DNA of 64,000 bases, from positions 20,173,726 to 20,237,725 of the forward strand of contig NC_063448.1 of NCBI RefSeq assembly GCF_020379485.1. Reading direction: 5' to 3'. This stretch comes from Brassica napus (taxonomy: Eukaryota > Streptophyta > Magnoliopsida > Brassicales > Brassicaceae). The notes under the pieces were generated by a model. That model saw only the letters and a program-made list of their open reading frames with translations, was not told the origin of the DNA and searched no databases. A program made the translations under genes and the position numbers. Shown one piece after another: positions 47,754 to 59,609 of this stretch; the first letter of the stretch is position 1, and each line of letters opens with the position of its first letter.

Positions 47754-50700
47754 ATGTCGTCTGGCGGGAGGTTATCTCATAAACAGAGAGGAAAAGAGAT
47801 CTCAGCCTCCTCTAGTCCTTCGAGAGATGCGACCGAGGCACCGCTTGAAGAATTTGAACGGATTCATCACGACGCGATGATGGACACCGGGAATTTAGAT
47901 CTGTCTCAAAGGATCCTAGTCTCCGAATCTGCGCGTTCGTATCGGCAAGAAGTGAGAGGAAATCCAGATGAGCCACAGGCTTGCGAGAGAGACGGTTCTG
48001 GCGGTGCGGGGGACGGAGCTTTCGTTGTTAATTACGTGCCGACGTGCTATTATCCTGGAGGGATCTTTGAGGAACTCCCGGTGATAGCTTCCGAGTTTCT
48101 GCGCTCTCCTGATGTGAGTGGTCAAGCTTGGGAGAATGTCACTAAGACTCAATCAACTCGCAATAGCGTGAAGAAGCTTCTGAGGGAACGTCATGGACTA
48201 GGGGTAACTTTCTTGATTCCCTCGGAAAACCAGAGGCCTTGGTCACCACCAGTTGGGTATCAGTGCGTTTACGAATCCTATTTTCGAGACGATACGAAGC
48301 TTTGGTTCCCAATTCCTCGACTAATCACATTGTATGCGAGGCGCCGAGATGCAGCGGCAAGTCAGTTTTTGAAGGGTATGTGGTGTATCGCGGTGGCCCT
48401 GATGGTTATGGCCACTGAAATTGATGTCTCGTTGAGCGTTCGTGTCTTCGAGGAGTTGATGTCCGTCAGCTCGTTAGACGACGGGCTTCTGTTGATAAAA
48501 ATGCGTCCCAGCTACAATGTGATAGGAAGGCATCCTAATAAGACGCCGGATTGGCAGAGATCTTATTTCTTCGTTAAATATGATGACTCTGCCTTCGAAG
48601 ACCCGCCAGATGACGACTACAGTGTCTTATGGAACACTTTGCTTGGTAGAACATCTTCGTTAACTCGTACCGTTTCTTTGTATACTAACTGCTTTCTGCT
48701 TTAGTTGTTTTTTTTTTTTGCAGCCGACCATCCGACTTCTCGTGATTATCCGGAAGACTTTCTTACAAGCGTTCGTGCCGTTGCGAGACTTGCTCAAGAG
48801 CATTGGGGGAATATTTCTTGGGAGATGGTTCACCGTTCAATCGATCGTATTTCCAGGAGTAAGTCCATACTTTTCTCCTATTTCAATATGACTCTTTGAC
48901 TTTGCCCTCATGGTCGAGCTTCTGGACTCGTGTTTCTCGCAGAAGATTGGAATTCGAGTTATCCTCTTTCTGCCAACAAGACTAAGAGGCGGATCTTGCT
49001 ATTCACAAAGGAAGAGCAGAAGAGAATCAACGAGGCAAAGAAAATGAGAGGGCTTCCAGATCTGAGTGCGATGATGACGGTCGAACTTAATCTGCCGAGT
49101 GTCGAACTACGTGCACCCTCTAACGAGATGGCGATTGCCGAAACCACCGACGCGAGCCCTCGTCATCAAGATTCCTCGGCTGGTACCACTACTTTGGCTC
49201 CTAAGAAGAAAAAGGGGGAGAAGAGACCCCGTGACGACCTTCCTGTCAACGTAGGCTCTGAAGTAGCTCCTGTTGAAGCTGAGATTCCTAGTCAGGAGGA
49301 GACGGCTGAACCGTCATCAAAAAGGAGGAAGAAAGGCAATCAGCAGCCTCAAGCTGCAGGGATCGTGAGGCCGCGAGAGACTGATGTCGCCAATCCCGTG
49401 CATCGGAGTGAATCAGCTGGTGAGCCGGCTCTCAACTTAGCCTCATTGGATGATCTTGAAGACGCCTCTCCCGAAGTTACACTGCGGAAGAAGAAGAAAT
49501 CCAAAAAGACAGGTGATCGAGAGACGGTCGCTAGTGCTCTAGTTTCGTCGATCCCTGGAACATCAGCCGTCGGTGCTTCGTCTCGGAAGAAGACTCCAAG
49601 GGTCGAGTTTCCTGATCACGTGTCGTTCGAGTATGATGGTCCCACCCCGCTTATTTATGCTCCTCATAAATGTGCTGAGTTGGTCAGCCAGATCAAATGC
49701 GGGCCGAAGCCTCTTCCATCCGTGTCGGACTTGATCTTTAAGGATGAGTACGTCGACGCTGCTCGCACTAAATTACCGGTAAGTACCTCCTTTGACTGTC
49801 TTCCTTTTATGTGAAAAAAAGAAACTTAAATATTATGTTTTTATGTTATGTTAGGGCGACAGGAGCATGAATTTCGTTGTTGAGAAATATGACACAGCTT
49901 TAAAGAAGACTCGCGAAGCCTTGAGAAAATCGGAGAAAGCAGTGGCGGCCAAGGGTAAGCTTTTCCGCCGGAAGAAAGCGGAATGGAGGGATGAGTTCGT
50001 GAGGATGGCTGAGAAGAGAGAACGAGCGATTGCTCGGAAGAAGATTCAGCAGGAGCGAGCTGACGCGGCCGAGGCCAAACTCTCCGTCGCTAATGTGACC
50101 ATTGCGACTTTGGAGTCTCGGAAGGCCAGTCTGATGGAAGAGATGGGGGTCAAAGCCGAAGAACATAAGAAAGAGTTGGGTTGGCTTAGGGATTCGCGTG
50201 TCTATGAGGTTACGAAGGAGAGGATGAGGGTTGAGACTGAGATGATTACGAAATCCAACAGGCACTTCGGAAACTTGCACTTCGGAAACTTGCGCGAATG
50301 GTGGACTCGCTGCGGTCCTTTCGACACGGCACGGTTGCTTCAGAGCCATGTGTTTGGAACTAAGAGATGCCTTGAGGCTCTAAAGGCTGGTGGTCGTGAT
50401 ATCCCTCAAGATGTCATTGATACGTTCGCAGCCAGCGAGAAGCAGTTCGAGGAAGAAGCCTTGAAACTTGATCCTGGCGAGATCCCGGAGATTGACTTGA
50501 CTCTTTCTCCACTTCACCTTGATTCTCAGTTAGTCGATATGCGAGCTTTTGTGGGCCTTGACCCATATGGATCCAACGCAGAGCTGGTTGATCCGAGGAT
50601 TGCTGTAGTTCTCCGAAGTCCCGCTAATCTTCCCGGAGCCTCGATCGCTCCATCTCGTTCCGCAGGGGAGGGATCGTCGAAAGCCGATGCGCCGGCCCTC

Positions 50701-51027
50701 GCCTCTGAAGCTCTTGACGAGGGAACAAAGTCCGTTGGGAAGGATGTCTTTGAGATCTCCAACTCCTCTGTTTCGAACCCAGAGGGTAATCAGGGTGAAG
50801 GGTCGGATAAAGATGATGGCGGTGAGGAGGTTAATAAGGAGCATAGTGGAGAGACGACTGGTTCCGAAGCTCACCCTCCCGAGAGTCAGCCAGAGGTTAG
50901 TGAAGGCGAGGCGACGGTTCGTGTTGAGGGCGTTGATGCGGATCGGTTGGTGCGTGCTGATCCTTCGGAGCTGTCCCTTGGTGGTGGAACCGTTGCGCAG
51001 GAGCAGGCTGAAGACCCCGAGGAGTAA
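47754..51027 (+). CDS. Intact four-exon antisense gene of the Tat element
   Basis: This gene lies opposite to gag-pol. Exons 47754-48645, 48724-48858, 48943-49778 and 49855-51027 have GT/AG borders and join in frame to 1011 codons. The start is MSSGGRLSHKQRGKEIS. Residues about 100-310 hold the gypsy-type transposon domain (Transposase_28-like), with LWFPIPRLITLYARR near residue 184 and WQRSYFFVKYD. The middle (exon 3) is rich in charged, nuclear-signal-like runs (PKKKKGEKRPRD, LRKKKKSKKTGD). Exon 4 begins with a long predicted coiled coil (about residues 622-750) and ends acidic. No stop or frameshift is seen, while the sense gag-pol has several. Such antisense ORFs are known from Tat elements, but their role is not. 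Confidence 0.8.
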
Positions 51028-51865
51028 CTATGTCGCTTTGTCTCTTTTAACTTTTCACAGCACTCTTGCTCTTGATGTATTACGACTTGGCTTGGTGTGG
51101 TCCTTTGCCCTTTTTTTTTAAGACTTTATTTATTTCTTCTCTTTACGAATCCTGCATCACTCGTCTCGCTTCTTTCTTTGAGTATTCGGTAGATCGGGGA
51201 GTTGCAAAAAATATGGAAATGATTATAGAGTGTGTGACTTCGCGCCGTATCGAGATATCGATATAGTACGGGCTGTGAATTTTAATAACTCTTGTTCGAG
51301 TTTTATTTGGTCGTTTTGTCAAGTTCCCACGTTTGCTTGACGTACGTCGACTAGATACGAGTCAATATAGGATTACTTTAGACCGTGAAAAACATCTTTT
51401 AAACGACAACGGTTCCTAACTCGATCTCAACGTAATTTCTAAGCGTTCGGTCGGCTAAACCTTACTTAGCAAATCATGAAATGGATAGGCGTCATCGTCT
51501 CGGGCATATTAGTTAATACTACGATTATAACCGGATTCCCGCGAGTATGTGTCTGATCAGGACATACTCGGCCGTGGGGTGCGAGTACTGGTACGTTTGT
51601 TTCGAGATGCCGGGGCGAACTCACGTAGGTATCGCATGGGTTGTAGGACTTCTCGGGGAGCGCGACTTCTCGGGGAAGTATTTTTTTTTTTTGATTACAG
51701 CTGGACCCGTTAAGGCTGCCTACGTACCTCCTTTGTGGAAGATCAAGCCATTCGTAGTTCTTTGTTTTCCGAGTAAAAGTGGCTGAGAGCGCATATACTC
51801 GGGGTTTTTTTTTTTTTTTTTTAGAGTGAGCGTGACCGTTGGTCGTTCACCTGCCTTTGCTACTT
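51028..51865. other. Gap between antisense gene and integrase end
   Basis: It holds the converging 3' ends of the antisense gene and of gag-pol. T-runs lie at 51680 and 51807. There is no supported ORF. Confidence 0.6.
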
Positions 51866-53861
51866 TTAGTGGTGGAAGAGGCGAAGGTCTTTCGAGTTCC
51901 AGGCTCGTGGTACCGCTTCGCCTGTTGAAGTCGCGAGGCGGTAGACTCCGGGTTTCACGACCTCGATGATCTTGTAGGGTCCTTCCCAGTTGGCTCCGAG
52001 TTTTCCGGCTTTCCATTCCTTAGTGTTTTCGAACACCTTTCGGAGGACCAGATTTCCCAATTCGAGGGGGCGGGACTTAACCTTCTTGTTGTAGTAGCTT
52101 TCGATCTGGTGCTGATAGTTCTGGATACGAAGTAACGCTTGGTCGCGTCTTTCCTCGATATCGTCCAGTGCGTCAAGGAGCATATATTGGTTAAGCTCGA
52201 TGTTTTGCGGCATTTTGGAACGGCGTAGGCTCGTCACGTTTACCTCGGCAGGTGCCATTGCTTCGACTCCATAGGCCATCGAGAAAGGGGTCGCTTTCGT
52301 CGCTCCGCGAGGCGTTGTTCTATGGGACCAGAGGACTCCATCTAGTTCTTCGGCCCAACATCCCTTCTTCAAGTCGAGTCGTTTCTAAAGTCCGTCGATG
52401 ATTGTTTTGTTTGTGGACTCGGCCTGACCGTTGCTTTGCGGGTTTCTCGGTGTGGACATATTGAGTCGAATCGTCCATCTGTCGCAGAATTCCTTGAAGT
52501 GATGGGAGATAAACTGGGATCAGTTTGTCGGTAACTATTTCATACGGGAGCCCGTGTCTGCAGATGATGTTCTTCCAATCAAACTTCTGCACTTCCTTGT
52601 CGGTGATGCTGGCGTAGGCTTCTGCTTCCACCCATTTGGTGAAGTAATCTGTTAAGACCAGGATGATTCTTTTCTGTCGAGAGCTCGGCATTGGTCCAAT
52701 GATATCCATTCCCCACCGCATGAAGGGGTATGGCGCCATTAAGGTATGGAGTAACTCCGTCGGACTGTGGATGGTTGAAGCGTGTCGCTGGCACTTGTCA
52801 CATTTCTTGGCATAGGACTCGCAATCTGCATTCATAATTGGCCAGTAGAAACCGAGGCTTTTCACTTTTAATGCGAGAGCTCGTCCCCCCGAATGATTTC
52901 CTGCTGCCCCCTCATGTGTTTCGGCCATGACTAGTCTCGTTTCGTCTCCGGAAATGCATTTAAGGAGTACCTTTGTTGCAGTCCATCGATGAAGTGCGCC
53001 ATCCATGACGACGTAATACGCACTGCGCCGTTTGAGTCGTCGTGCTTCCCATTTTTCTGTGGGTAATACGCCATTGGATAGGTATTCGATGAATTCCGTT
53101 TGCCAATCGTTGAGCTGTTCTTCCGTTGCGCGAGATTCCCCTTCATCAATATCCATGGCGTCGGTGATAGATGCTGCAATGGCAAGCGGCTCTATCGCTG
53201 GGCTGATGCTTGGCGTCTCGATCCTGTGTATCGGGATTATCCTTTTTACCTGGTCGTGTAGCTTACTTCCGAGGGCTGCGAGGGCGTCCGCGCATACGTT
53301 CTCTCCGCGGGGAACTTTTGTGAGCTCGAATAACTCGAAATGTCGTGTAAGATCTTTGACAAGTGTTAAGTAGGCATCTATCCTCTCATTTCTGACGTCA
53401 TATTCTCCAAGAAACTGACTCGCTACGAGTTGGGAGTCGCAATATGCGCTGATTCGTTTAGCATACTCGGCTTCGTTGTTGGATGCCGCAAAGCCAAAAC
53501 TGAACGATTGCCGGATTAGTTCGCCTATCGGGGATTGGAGCTGTACGCCTGCCCCCGAACCTTTGTTCGTGGATGATCCATCTACGTGCAATATCCACTT
53601 CAGACTTGGTAGCACGAGATCATGTTCTAACTCCGGTGTTAGCTCGATCAAGAAGTCAGCAAGAACTTGCGACTTAGCTGCTGTTATATTCTTGTACACG
53701 ATGTCGTGCTCGCTTAGTTCCGCTGCCAATTTTGTTAGCCTCCCTGATTGATTAGTATTTTGCATTACCGTTCGAAGGGGCTGGTTGGAGAGTACTTCGA
53801 TAGTGTGTGACTGGAAGTAAGGTCGGAGTTTTCTTGCTGAGGTGACGACGGCGAGGGCCAT
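51866..53861 (-). pseudogene. Gypsy RNase H, archaeal-type RNase H and integrase
   Basis: The 53861-52320 ORF carries the end of the RT-linked RNase H, then WILHVDGSSTNKGSGAGV (second RNase H). It continues into the integrase zinc finger (HEGAAGNHSGGRALALKV, CDKCQRHA) and core (MRWGMDIIGPMP, VLTDYFTKWVEAEAY). A frameshift near 52480 breaks the core. The C-terminal part resumes at 52372-51866 (WSHRTTPRGATKATPFSMAY, NWEGPYKIIEVVKPGVYRL). Not functional as it stands. Confidence 0.88.
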
Positions 53862-54086
53862 CTTCTATAAGGTCGGGTATCTCGTCTCTGGTTCCGTCAT
53901 TCGCTTGCTTATGTAGAAAATAGGCTTCTGTTCGCCTCGGTCTTCTCGTATAAGGACGCTGCTGACTGCCGAGGAGGTGACGGCAATATATAGAGATAGG
54001 GTGTCCCCAACTTTGGGTTTCGACAGAACTGGAGGCGTCGCGAGGTAATGCTTGAGTTGATTGAACGCTTCCTCGCATTTTTCGTC

Positions 54087-55046
54087 CTAGGCAAATCTTT
54101 TGTTTCCTCGCAGAAGTTCGTAAAATAGGAGGCATTTATCCGTAGATCTTGAAATGAACATGTTAAGCGCTGCAATCCTTCCGGTTAAGCGCTGAACTTC
54201 GCGGGTGTTCTTAGGGCTTGGGAGATCAAGGATTTCCGTTATTTGCTTTGGGTTTGCTTTGATGCCTCGCTGAGTAACAATGTAACCAAGGAATTCTCCT
54301 GATGTGACACCAAAGGTGCATTTTCCCGGGTTGAGCTTCATTTTATACTCGTTCAGCGTTTTGAAGCAATCTCGCAAGTGGTCCAGATGGTCTTTGGCGC
54401 GAAATGATTTGACCAGCTTGTCGTCGATGTAGACTTCCATAGTGTTTCCAAGTTTGTCGGCGAACATTCTATTGACTAGACGCTGGTATGTTGCCCCTGC
54501 GTTCTTCAGGCCGAATGGCATGACTTTGTAGCAATATGTCCCTCTATCTGTTATGAATGCCGTTTTCTCGCGATCATCCATATGCATCATGGTTTGATTG
54601 TATCCCGAAAAAGCATCCATAAAGGTTAAGAGCTCATTACCGGCGGTCGACTCTACTAAGCGGTCGATATGCGGGAGGGGGTAGCTGTCTTTCGGGCAGG
54701 CCTTATTCAAATCTGTGAAGTCAACACAAATGTGCCACTTCCTGCTCTTCTTCTTTACGACGACGGGGTTTGCTAGCCACTCTGGGTACCGTACTTTGGC
54801 TATGAATCCTACGTCGAGCAATCTATCAACTTCCTCGTTTACTGCTTTAGACCGTTCGGGCCCGAGCTTCCGCCTCTTTTGTCGAATAGGTTTAAACGTC
54901 GGGTCAACGTTCAATTCATGAGATGTTATTGCAGGATCTATTCCTTTCATATCAGAAGTTACCCACGCAAAGGTTGAGGAGTTCTCTTTAAGAAAGGAAA
55001 TGATCAGCGATTGCATTTCATCGGAGAGATAAGCGCCAATGCGCAC
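54087..55046 (-). pseudogene. Gypsy reverse transcriptase
   Basis: It shows KSRKWHICVDFTDLNKACPK, FMDAFSGYNQ, MPFGLKNAGATYQRLVNRMF and the active-site box EVYIDDKLVKS. YIDD is kept, and the usual following M is K. The ORF is cut from the protease upstream and the RNase H downstream by stops and frameshifts. Confidence 0.88.
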
Positions 55047-55148
55047 GACCTTTGATATGTCAGCCTCGTTGACGAGTACCTCGCGGATTTCTTCCTTCTG
55101 AGGATAGATCTTATGGATTGGTTTGTTGACTGCGCTGACGAGTGAGGT

Positions 55149-55610
55149 TTACTGTTGTAACTTGACTGCGGCGATAAGCAGGTCTCTCGCCGCCTGTTGG
55201 TCCCCACGGATTGTCTGTGTTGCTCCGTCTTTCCCAGGAAACTTAATGCACTGGTGATAAGTGGAGGGAATGGCCTTCATGGAGTGTAACCAGGGTGTAC
55301 CGAGGATGGCGTTGTAAGGTGCCCTAGCCCGGACGACAGAGAACTTAACGGTGCGGGTTATGTCACCTGCGTAAACTGGGAGACGTATCATCCCAATCAT
55401 CTGTTCCGAGGAGCCGTTGAATCCCGTGAGAGTGCGTGAAGAGGGCTTCATGTCGCGTAGGCCGACCCCCATTTTATCGAGCGTGTCTCGAAAGATAAGG
55501 TCGACTGAACTGCTGGTGTCGACGAGAACCTTTGTGACCTGGCACTCACCAATTCCAATATCAATGAGGAGCGGATCGTTATGCGGCATACTAACGCCGT
55601 GAGTGTCGGC
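55149..55610 (-). pseudogene. Gypsy aspartic protease, interrupted by a MITE
   Basis: On the minus strand VLVDTSSSVDLIFRDTLDKM holds the active site (DTS for DTG), followed by YNAILGTPWLHSMKAIPSTY. It begins at the hAT-like MITE (55611-56281). The upstream gag resumes at 56282. Confidence 0.85.
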
Positions 55611-56281
55611 TAGGCCTGGGCATTTTACCCGGACCCAAAGACCCGAACCGGAACCGACCCGAAGATACAGGTTCGGGTCCGGGTCTGGGTCCATGCTAAG
55701 TACCTATAGGGTCTTTTTTTTTGGACCCGCGGGTCTCGGTTCGGGTCCGGGTCCTACCCGAGACCCGTTCGGGTACCCGAAGTACCCACAAATAATTGTA
55801 TATACTAGGTATATTTGGGTGATTGGGTATATTTTTGGTATTTCGGATTTTTTTTAAAGTTTCAGGTTTGGATTTTCGGGTATAATTGTAGGTTTTTGGT
55901 GAAATTTTAGATTTTTAGAAAATATAATTGGGGTATTCGGGTAAAATTCGGGTATGTTTTGGGTTTTCGGGTCTGATTTTGGATAAAGTTTTTGGTATTT
56001 TTGCGGTTCTTCGGGTATTTAGAGTTTTCGAGTACAAATCGGGAACTTCGGGTCTATTTCGGGTCCTAAATACGCGAACTGACCAGGATCCGAAATATAC
56101 CCAAAAAATTTGGGTATTTTACGGGTATTGAAATTATAGACCCGAACCGATCCGGATCCGACAAGACCCGACCCGGAACCGACCCGAAAAGTTATAAGTA
56201 CCTATATGGGTTTAAATTGCTAGGACCCGAAGGACCCGGACTCGACAATACCCGACCCGAAGACCCGAATGCCCAGGCCTA
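55611..56281. mobile_element. Non-autonomous hAT MITE inside the Gypsy element
   Basis: The 8-bp target-site duplication GTGTCGGC is exact at 55603-55610 and 56282-56289. Terminal inverted repeats TAGGCCTGGGCATT and AATGCCCAGGCCTA are perfect. The 671-bp body is packed with CGGGT/ACCCG words (GGGTCCGGGTC, GACCCGAACC). There is no transposase. An 8-bp TSD and TAGGC ends fit hAT. Confidence 0.9.
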
Positions 56282-58349
56282 GTGTCGGCCGCCGAGAAAG
56301 ATATTCGATGGTCGTTTTCTACTTGTGAAGGCCACTTTTGGGCAGTGACGGCCTGTCGTCTATAATCCTTAACTGCTCTGACCGAGTCCCCGCAGGGAGG
56401 TAAACCACCCATTATGACGTTAAGGTGCGGGGTGTTTGTAGCCTCCATCAACTCCCGCTGCGCTTGCCTTTTCGCTTCGATGCACGGTCGTAAATCATGT
56501 TGCTTGGGCTGACTGAGCTTAACGCGTAAATCTTCCGCTTTGGAGTTGATCTGTTCACGTAAATCTGCGGGTAGGGATTGAAAGTTTGCTGCCGCCCCGT
56601 CGTGGGCGGTCTTTCTTGCTTTAGATTCGTCAAGGGACGTCCGAAGGTCCGTCTTGATTTCGTGCATTATCTCAGCCTTCCGCTTCAGAAAGGTACGCAG
56701 ATCCTTCAAATCTGTTTTCCTATCCAATGTTTCGTGCAAATCTTGTTGCCGCGGTAGGGTTTCGTCATCCGAGGAATTAGCCTGTCGAGAGAGGATTACT
56801 TCCACTCGCCGTCGGTTTTTAGGTGGTTCTTCGTCAGTTGATTCACCCTCGAGATTGAGACTGTTTACGGCGGGTCTCTCAGGGCAGGTTCGTTCTTCTT
56901 TTTGAGGGGCTTTTGCTTGAGACTTCTGAATCTTCTTCTCTTTGTTTTTGCTCCAACTCTTATTGTTTTTCGGCTTCTGCGGAGATTCAATCTCGATTTT
57001 CCCGCTTTCGATGGATTTGAGGAAGTGTCCGTATAAGACTTTGCAATCCTTCGTATCATGTGATTTGACCTCATGATAGGAACACCATTTACTCGGCTCG
57101 ACGGTGTTCGAGCTTGTCGGTTCTGGGGAACTAGACTTTGGCTGGCTGGTATCTCGATCCCAATGATTCCACCCCTTCTCTCGCGCCATTGCGGCGGAAC
57201 CCGATGGTTCGCCGTCGTCTATAGCATTCATGTAGCCCTTCTTCTGGTTAGGCTTGCCACTTGTGGAATGTTAGCGCGGTTCTTGACGAGCGTCGTTCGT
57301 CCGGGCGGGAGTCTGTTTCCCTGCTGCTTCTTTAGCCGCCTTGGCCTTAGTATCCTCCTCCATTCGAATGAAGTTATTGGATCGAGCGATGGCATCCGGT
57401 ACTGATCTCGTTGGGTTTCGGTAAAGATCAGCCCGAAATGGTGACTTAATGTGGAGGGTGTTCATCAACGACTCCACGGCTATATGGTCTGGTACGTCGA
57501 CTTTCGAGACAATGGATTTGAACTTTTCCATAAAATCTCTCAAGCTCTGCCCGTTTGCGTGGTTGAGATTCCAAAGATCTGTGGCGGTGGCTTCTTGTCG
57601 AGTGAACATGATGTAATTTTTGAGGAAAGCCGTCGAGAGGTCGTGAAAACTATCAACGGAGTTCTCCTGAAGACCGGTGAACCAGTTAAGAGCGATGCCT
57701 TCTAGGGTTTCGACGAAAAGTTGACAAAGCCGGCGTCTTTTTCCTCATCAGAGAGGTTCGCGCATCGCATCGCGATATTGAAGGATGTGACGTGAGCAGA
57801 AGGGTCGGATACACCGTCGATGGTCAGAAGACAGAGCTTTTCCATCTTTCGGAGGCGGACCTTCGTTATCTTTTCGGTGAACTGTGTCCGGAGAGATTCT
57901 GCTAGGACTCGCTCGATCTGAGAGGTGGACGTGGTGACACGATGAATCTTGGAGTTTATATCCAGCACCGACTATTTCAGCGCGGCGAGCTCGTTTATCG
58001 TCTGCGCATCAAGACCCACGGGGCTTTGGGCCACTTCATCATCGGCGACATCTTGGTTGGCAGTCTGCGTTGGTGCTGCACCAGTCGCGCTCTCTGTGTT
58101 AAACAGATGTCTTCGGTACTGCGCCGTCGAAGCTTCCACGTTCGCAGCGAGGGGGGCTAAGATCTTTGCGAGCGCTGCGATTTGGTCGGTCTCTGCTTTC
58201 TGGGCTGCATCTTGCTGCGCAAGGCGCGCCATGATAGTTTCTATTGAAGCGGGTTGGAGTGGTGTCGGAGTCACAAGGAAAGACGCCGGCGTTACTTCAG
58301 CGGCTTCACGATCTTCTCCAGAGGAAGGGCCGTCGTTACTCGTCGCCAT
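56282..58349 (-). pseudogene. Gypsy gag, broken
   Basis: Starts MATSNDGPSSGEDREAAEVT at 58349 and runs to a stop at 57972. It resumes in 57968-57702 (LTIDGVSDPSAHVTSFNIAM), 57609-57271 (NGQSLRDFMEKFKSIV, SRSNNFIRMEED-like end) and 57231-56282, with the zinc-knuckle-like KWCSYHEVKSHDTKDCKVLY. Several stops and frame changes separate the parts. Confidence 0.85.
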
Positions 58350-58393
58350 CTTGTCGACGTTACTTTGCTAAAGGCCCCATGGTGGGCACCAAC

Positions 58394-58893
58394 TGTTTGA
58401 TCGGGAAACGGTACGGAACGAGATAACGTTCAGATTTTAGATGTGGACTTAAGCAAAGACGTCTTATTAACGGTCAGAAGACTGTTTCGTTGGTTACAAG
58501 GAAAGGAGATGCGTGAAAAGAAAGGTACCGGAGCCTTGAAAGCTTTACCGGAGAGATACGACAAGGCGAGATAACAAAGGTAAAACCCTAATCTAGCCGG
58601 CCAGTGTGTATCAGTGATTTCGGATCCCCCTTACGTTGCCTTTCCTTCCCCTTTTATAGCTGACCTCACGCTCTTCCGTGACCTAGTTTGTGTCGTCTCT
58701 GTGGGCTTTAACTCGCTGGGCCGAGAAGCCCATGCTGTCTCGTGGAATCGTTTAGTCGAAAAGCCCATCGAAAGCTCTCTCACATTACGCCGAGAGATCG
58801 ACCCTTCAAGCCACCGCGCCGAGCCGATGCTCCGCTTCATGTGGGCCGGTCTGTTCTTCGGGCCTTGAGGGATGGTCGAATTTACCATCTACA
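58394..58893 (-). repeat. 5' LTR of the Gypsy element
   Basis: 500 bp, homologous to 46815-47331. The second ACTTC target-site copy follows at 58894. Confidence 0.92.
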
Positions 58894-59609
58894 ACTTCGA
58901 ATTCAAATCAGCATGTCCTTCAACAATGTCTGCAAGTTCTTGCATTCTTTCTTGAGGAGCTTTCCTTCCAAATATACTCAAAGTTCGCAAGAAATCCATA
59001 AACATATTGAATTCTTCTCCAGATACATCTCCTAGGCTCCGAAAACATACAAAAGGACATCAGAAGAGGGCTATGAGAAGAAAGCAAGACAGAGAAAGAC
59101 AACGATATGGTCCAACCTTTTTAATCAAGTCAGTTATATGTCTTTCCATTTCTTCTTGAGGCTTTAATAATTCTTCGTTAAGAGGGAACACCTACACAGA
59201 CATACAAATTTGTTAAAATAGTACTATAAGATATACAAAAGTTTTCCAAGAGATTCCTTGGAAACCTTCAAGAAACCAATTTTGAGCATTACAAACCAAT
59301 CAATGTTTCATCTTATCACATCATGTGTAGGAAGAGTAAGGAAATGTTGTACCCCGATATCAGATTCTTAGAGAAGATCAATGTAGGCATGAAAAGCGTG
59401 GAATCAGCTGCCCACCAAGCTGCTTGGTCAACTTGATAATCCCTTCATAATCCTCAACATTGATGCAACATCTATCACAACAATATCTCTTTTCAGACCG
59501 AATCATAAACCCTAAACCTAGCCGAACCTTAGACTTGTCCGTAGATTGGCTGAGGCGCTCGTCGAACTCATAAAGCTTCTCGATGTGGTTGGGGATAATG
59601 TTCTGACAT
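58894..59609 (-). pseudogene. API5: API5 pseudogene, N-terminal exons, degraded
   Basis: From the likely ATG at 59609, MSEHYP... shifts frame before IEKLYEFDERLSQSTDKSK (to 59528). The next exon gives NVEDYEGIIKLTKQLGGQLI and then degenerate HAFHAYIDLL followed by a stop. About 100 codons of the HEAT-repeat region expected here are missing. Exon 59191-59117 (VFPLNEELLKPQEEMERHIT) has good borders. The next exon (GDVSGEEFNMFMDFLRTLSI, KAPQERMQELADIVEGHADL) has GG instead of AG at its acceptor and is cut at 58894 by the Gypsy element. These lesions make a functional API5 protein unlikely. Confidence 0.87.

Larger units (their letters stand above)
46815..58893 (-). mobile_element. Tat-type Ty3/Gypsy retrotransposon inserted in an API5 exon
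   Basis: The minus-strand element has 5' LTR 58394-58893 and 3' LTR 46815-47331, with TSD ACTTC at 46810-46814 and 58894-58898. The PBS region is 58393-58381 (minus-strand GTTGGTGCCCACC) and the polypurine tract adjoins 47332. Order: gag, protease, RT, RNase H with a second (archaeal-type) RNase H, integrase. The extra RNase H and an antisense gene mark the Tat lineage. LTRs differ by roughly 4 percent plus a 13-bp segment. A hAT MITE interrupts the gag-protease region. Confidence 0.93.

Noticed and set aside
49900..50349. Minus-strand ORF of 149 codons opposite exon 4 of the antisense gene
   Set aside because: It is a shadow of the coiled-coil coding strand. The gag-pol domains on that strand lie elsewhere, at 51866-58349.
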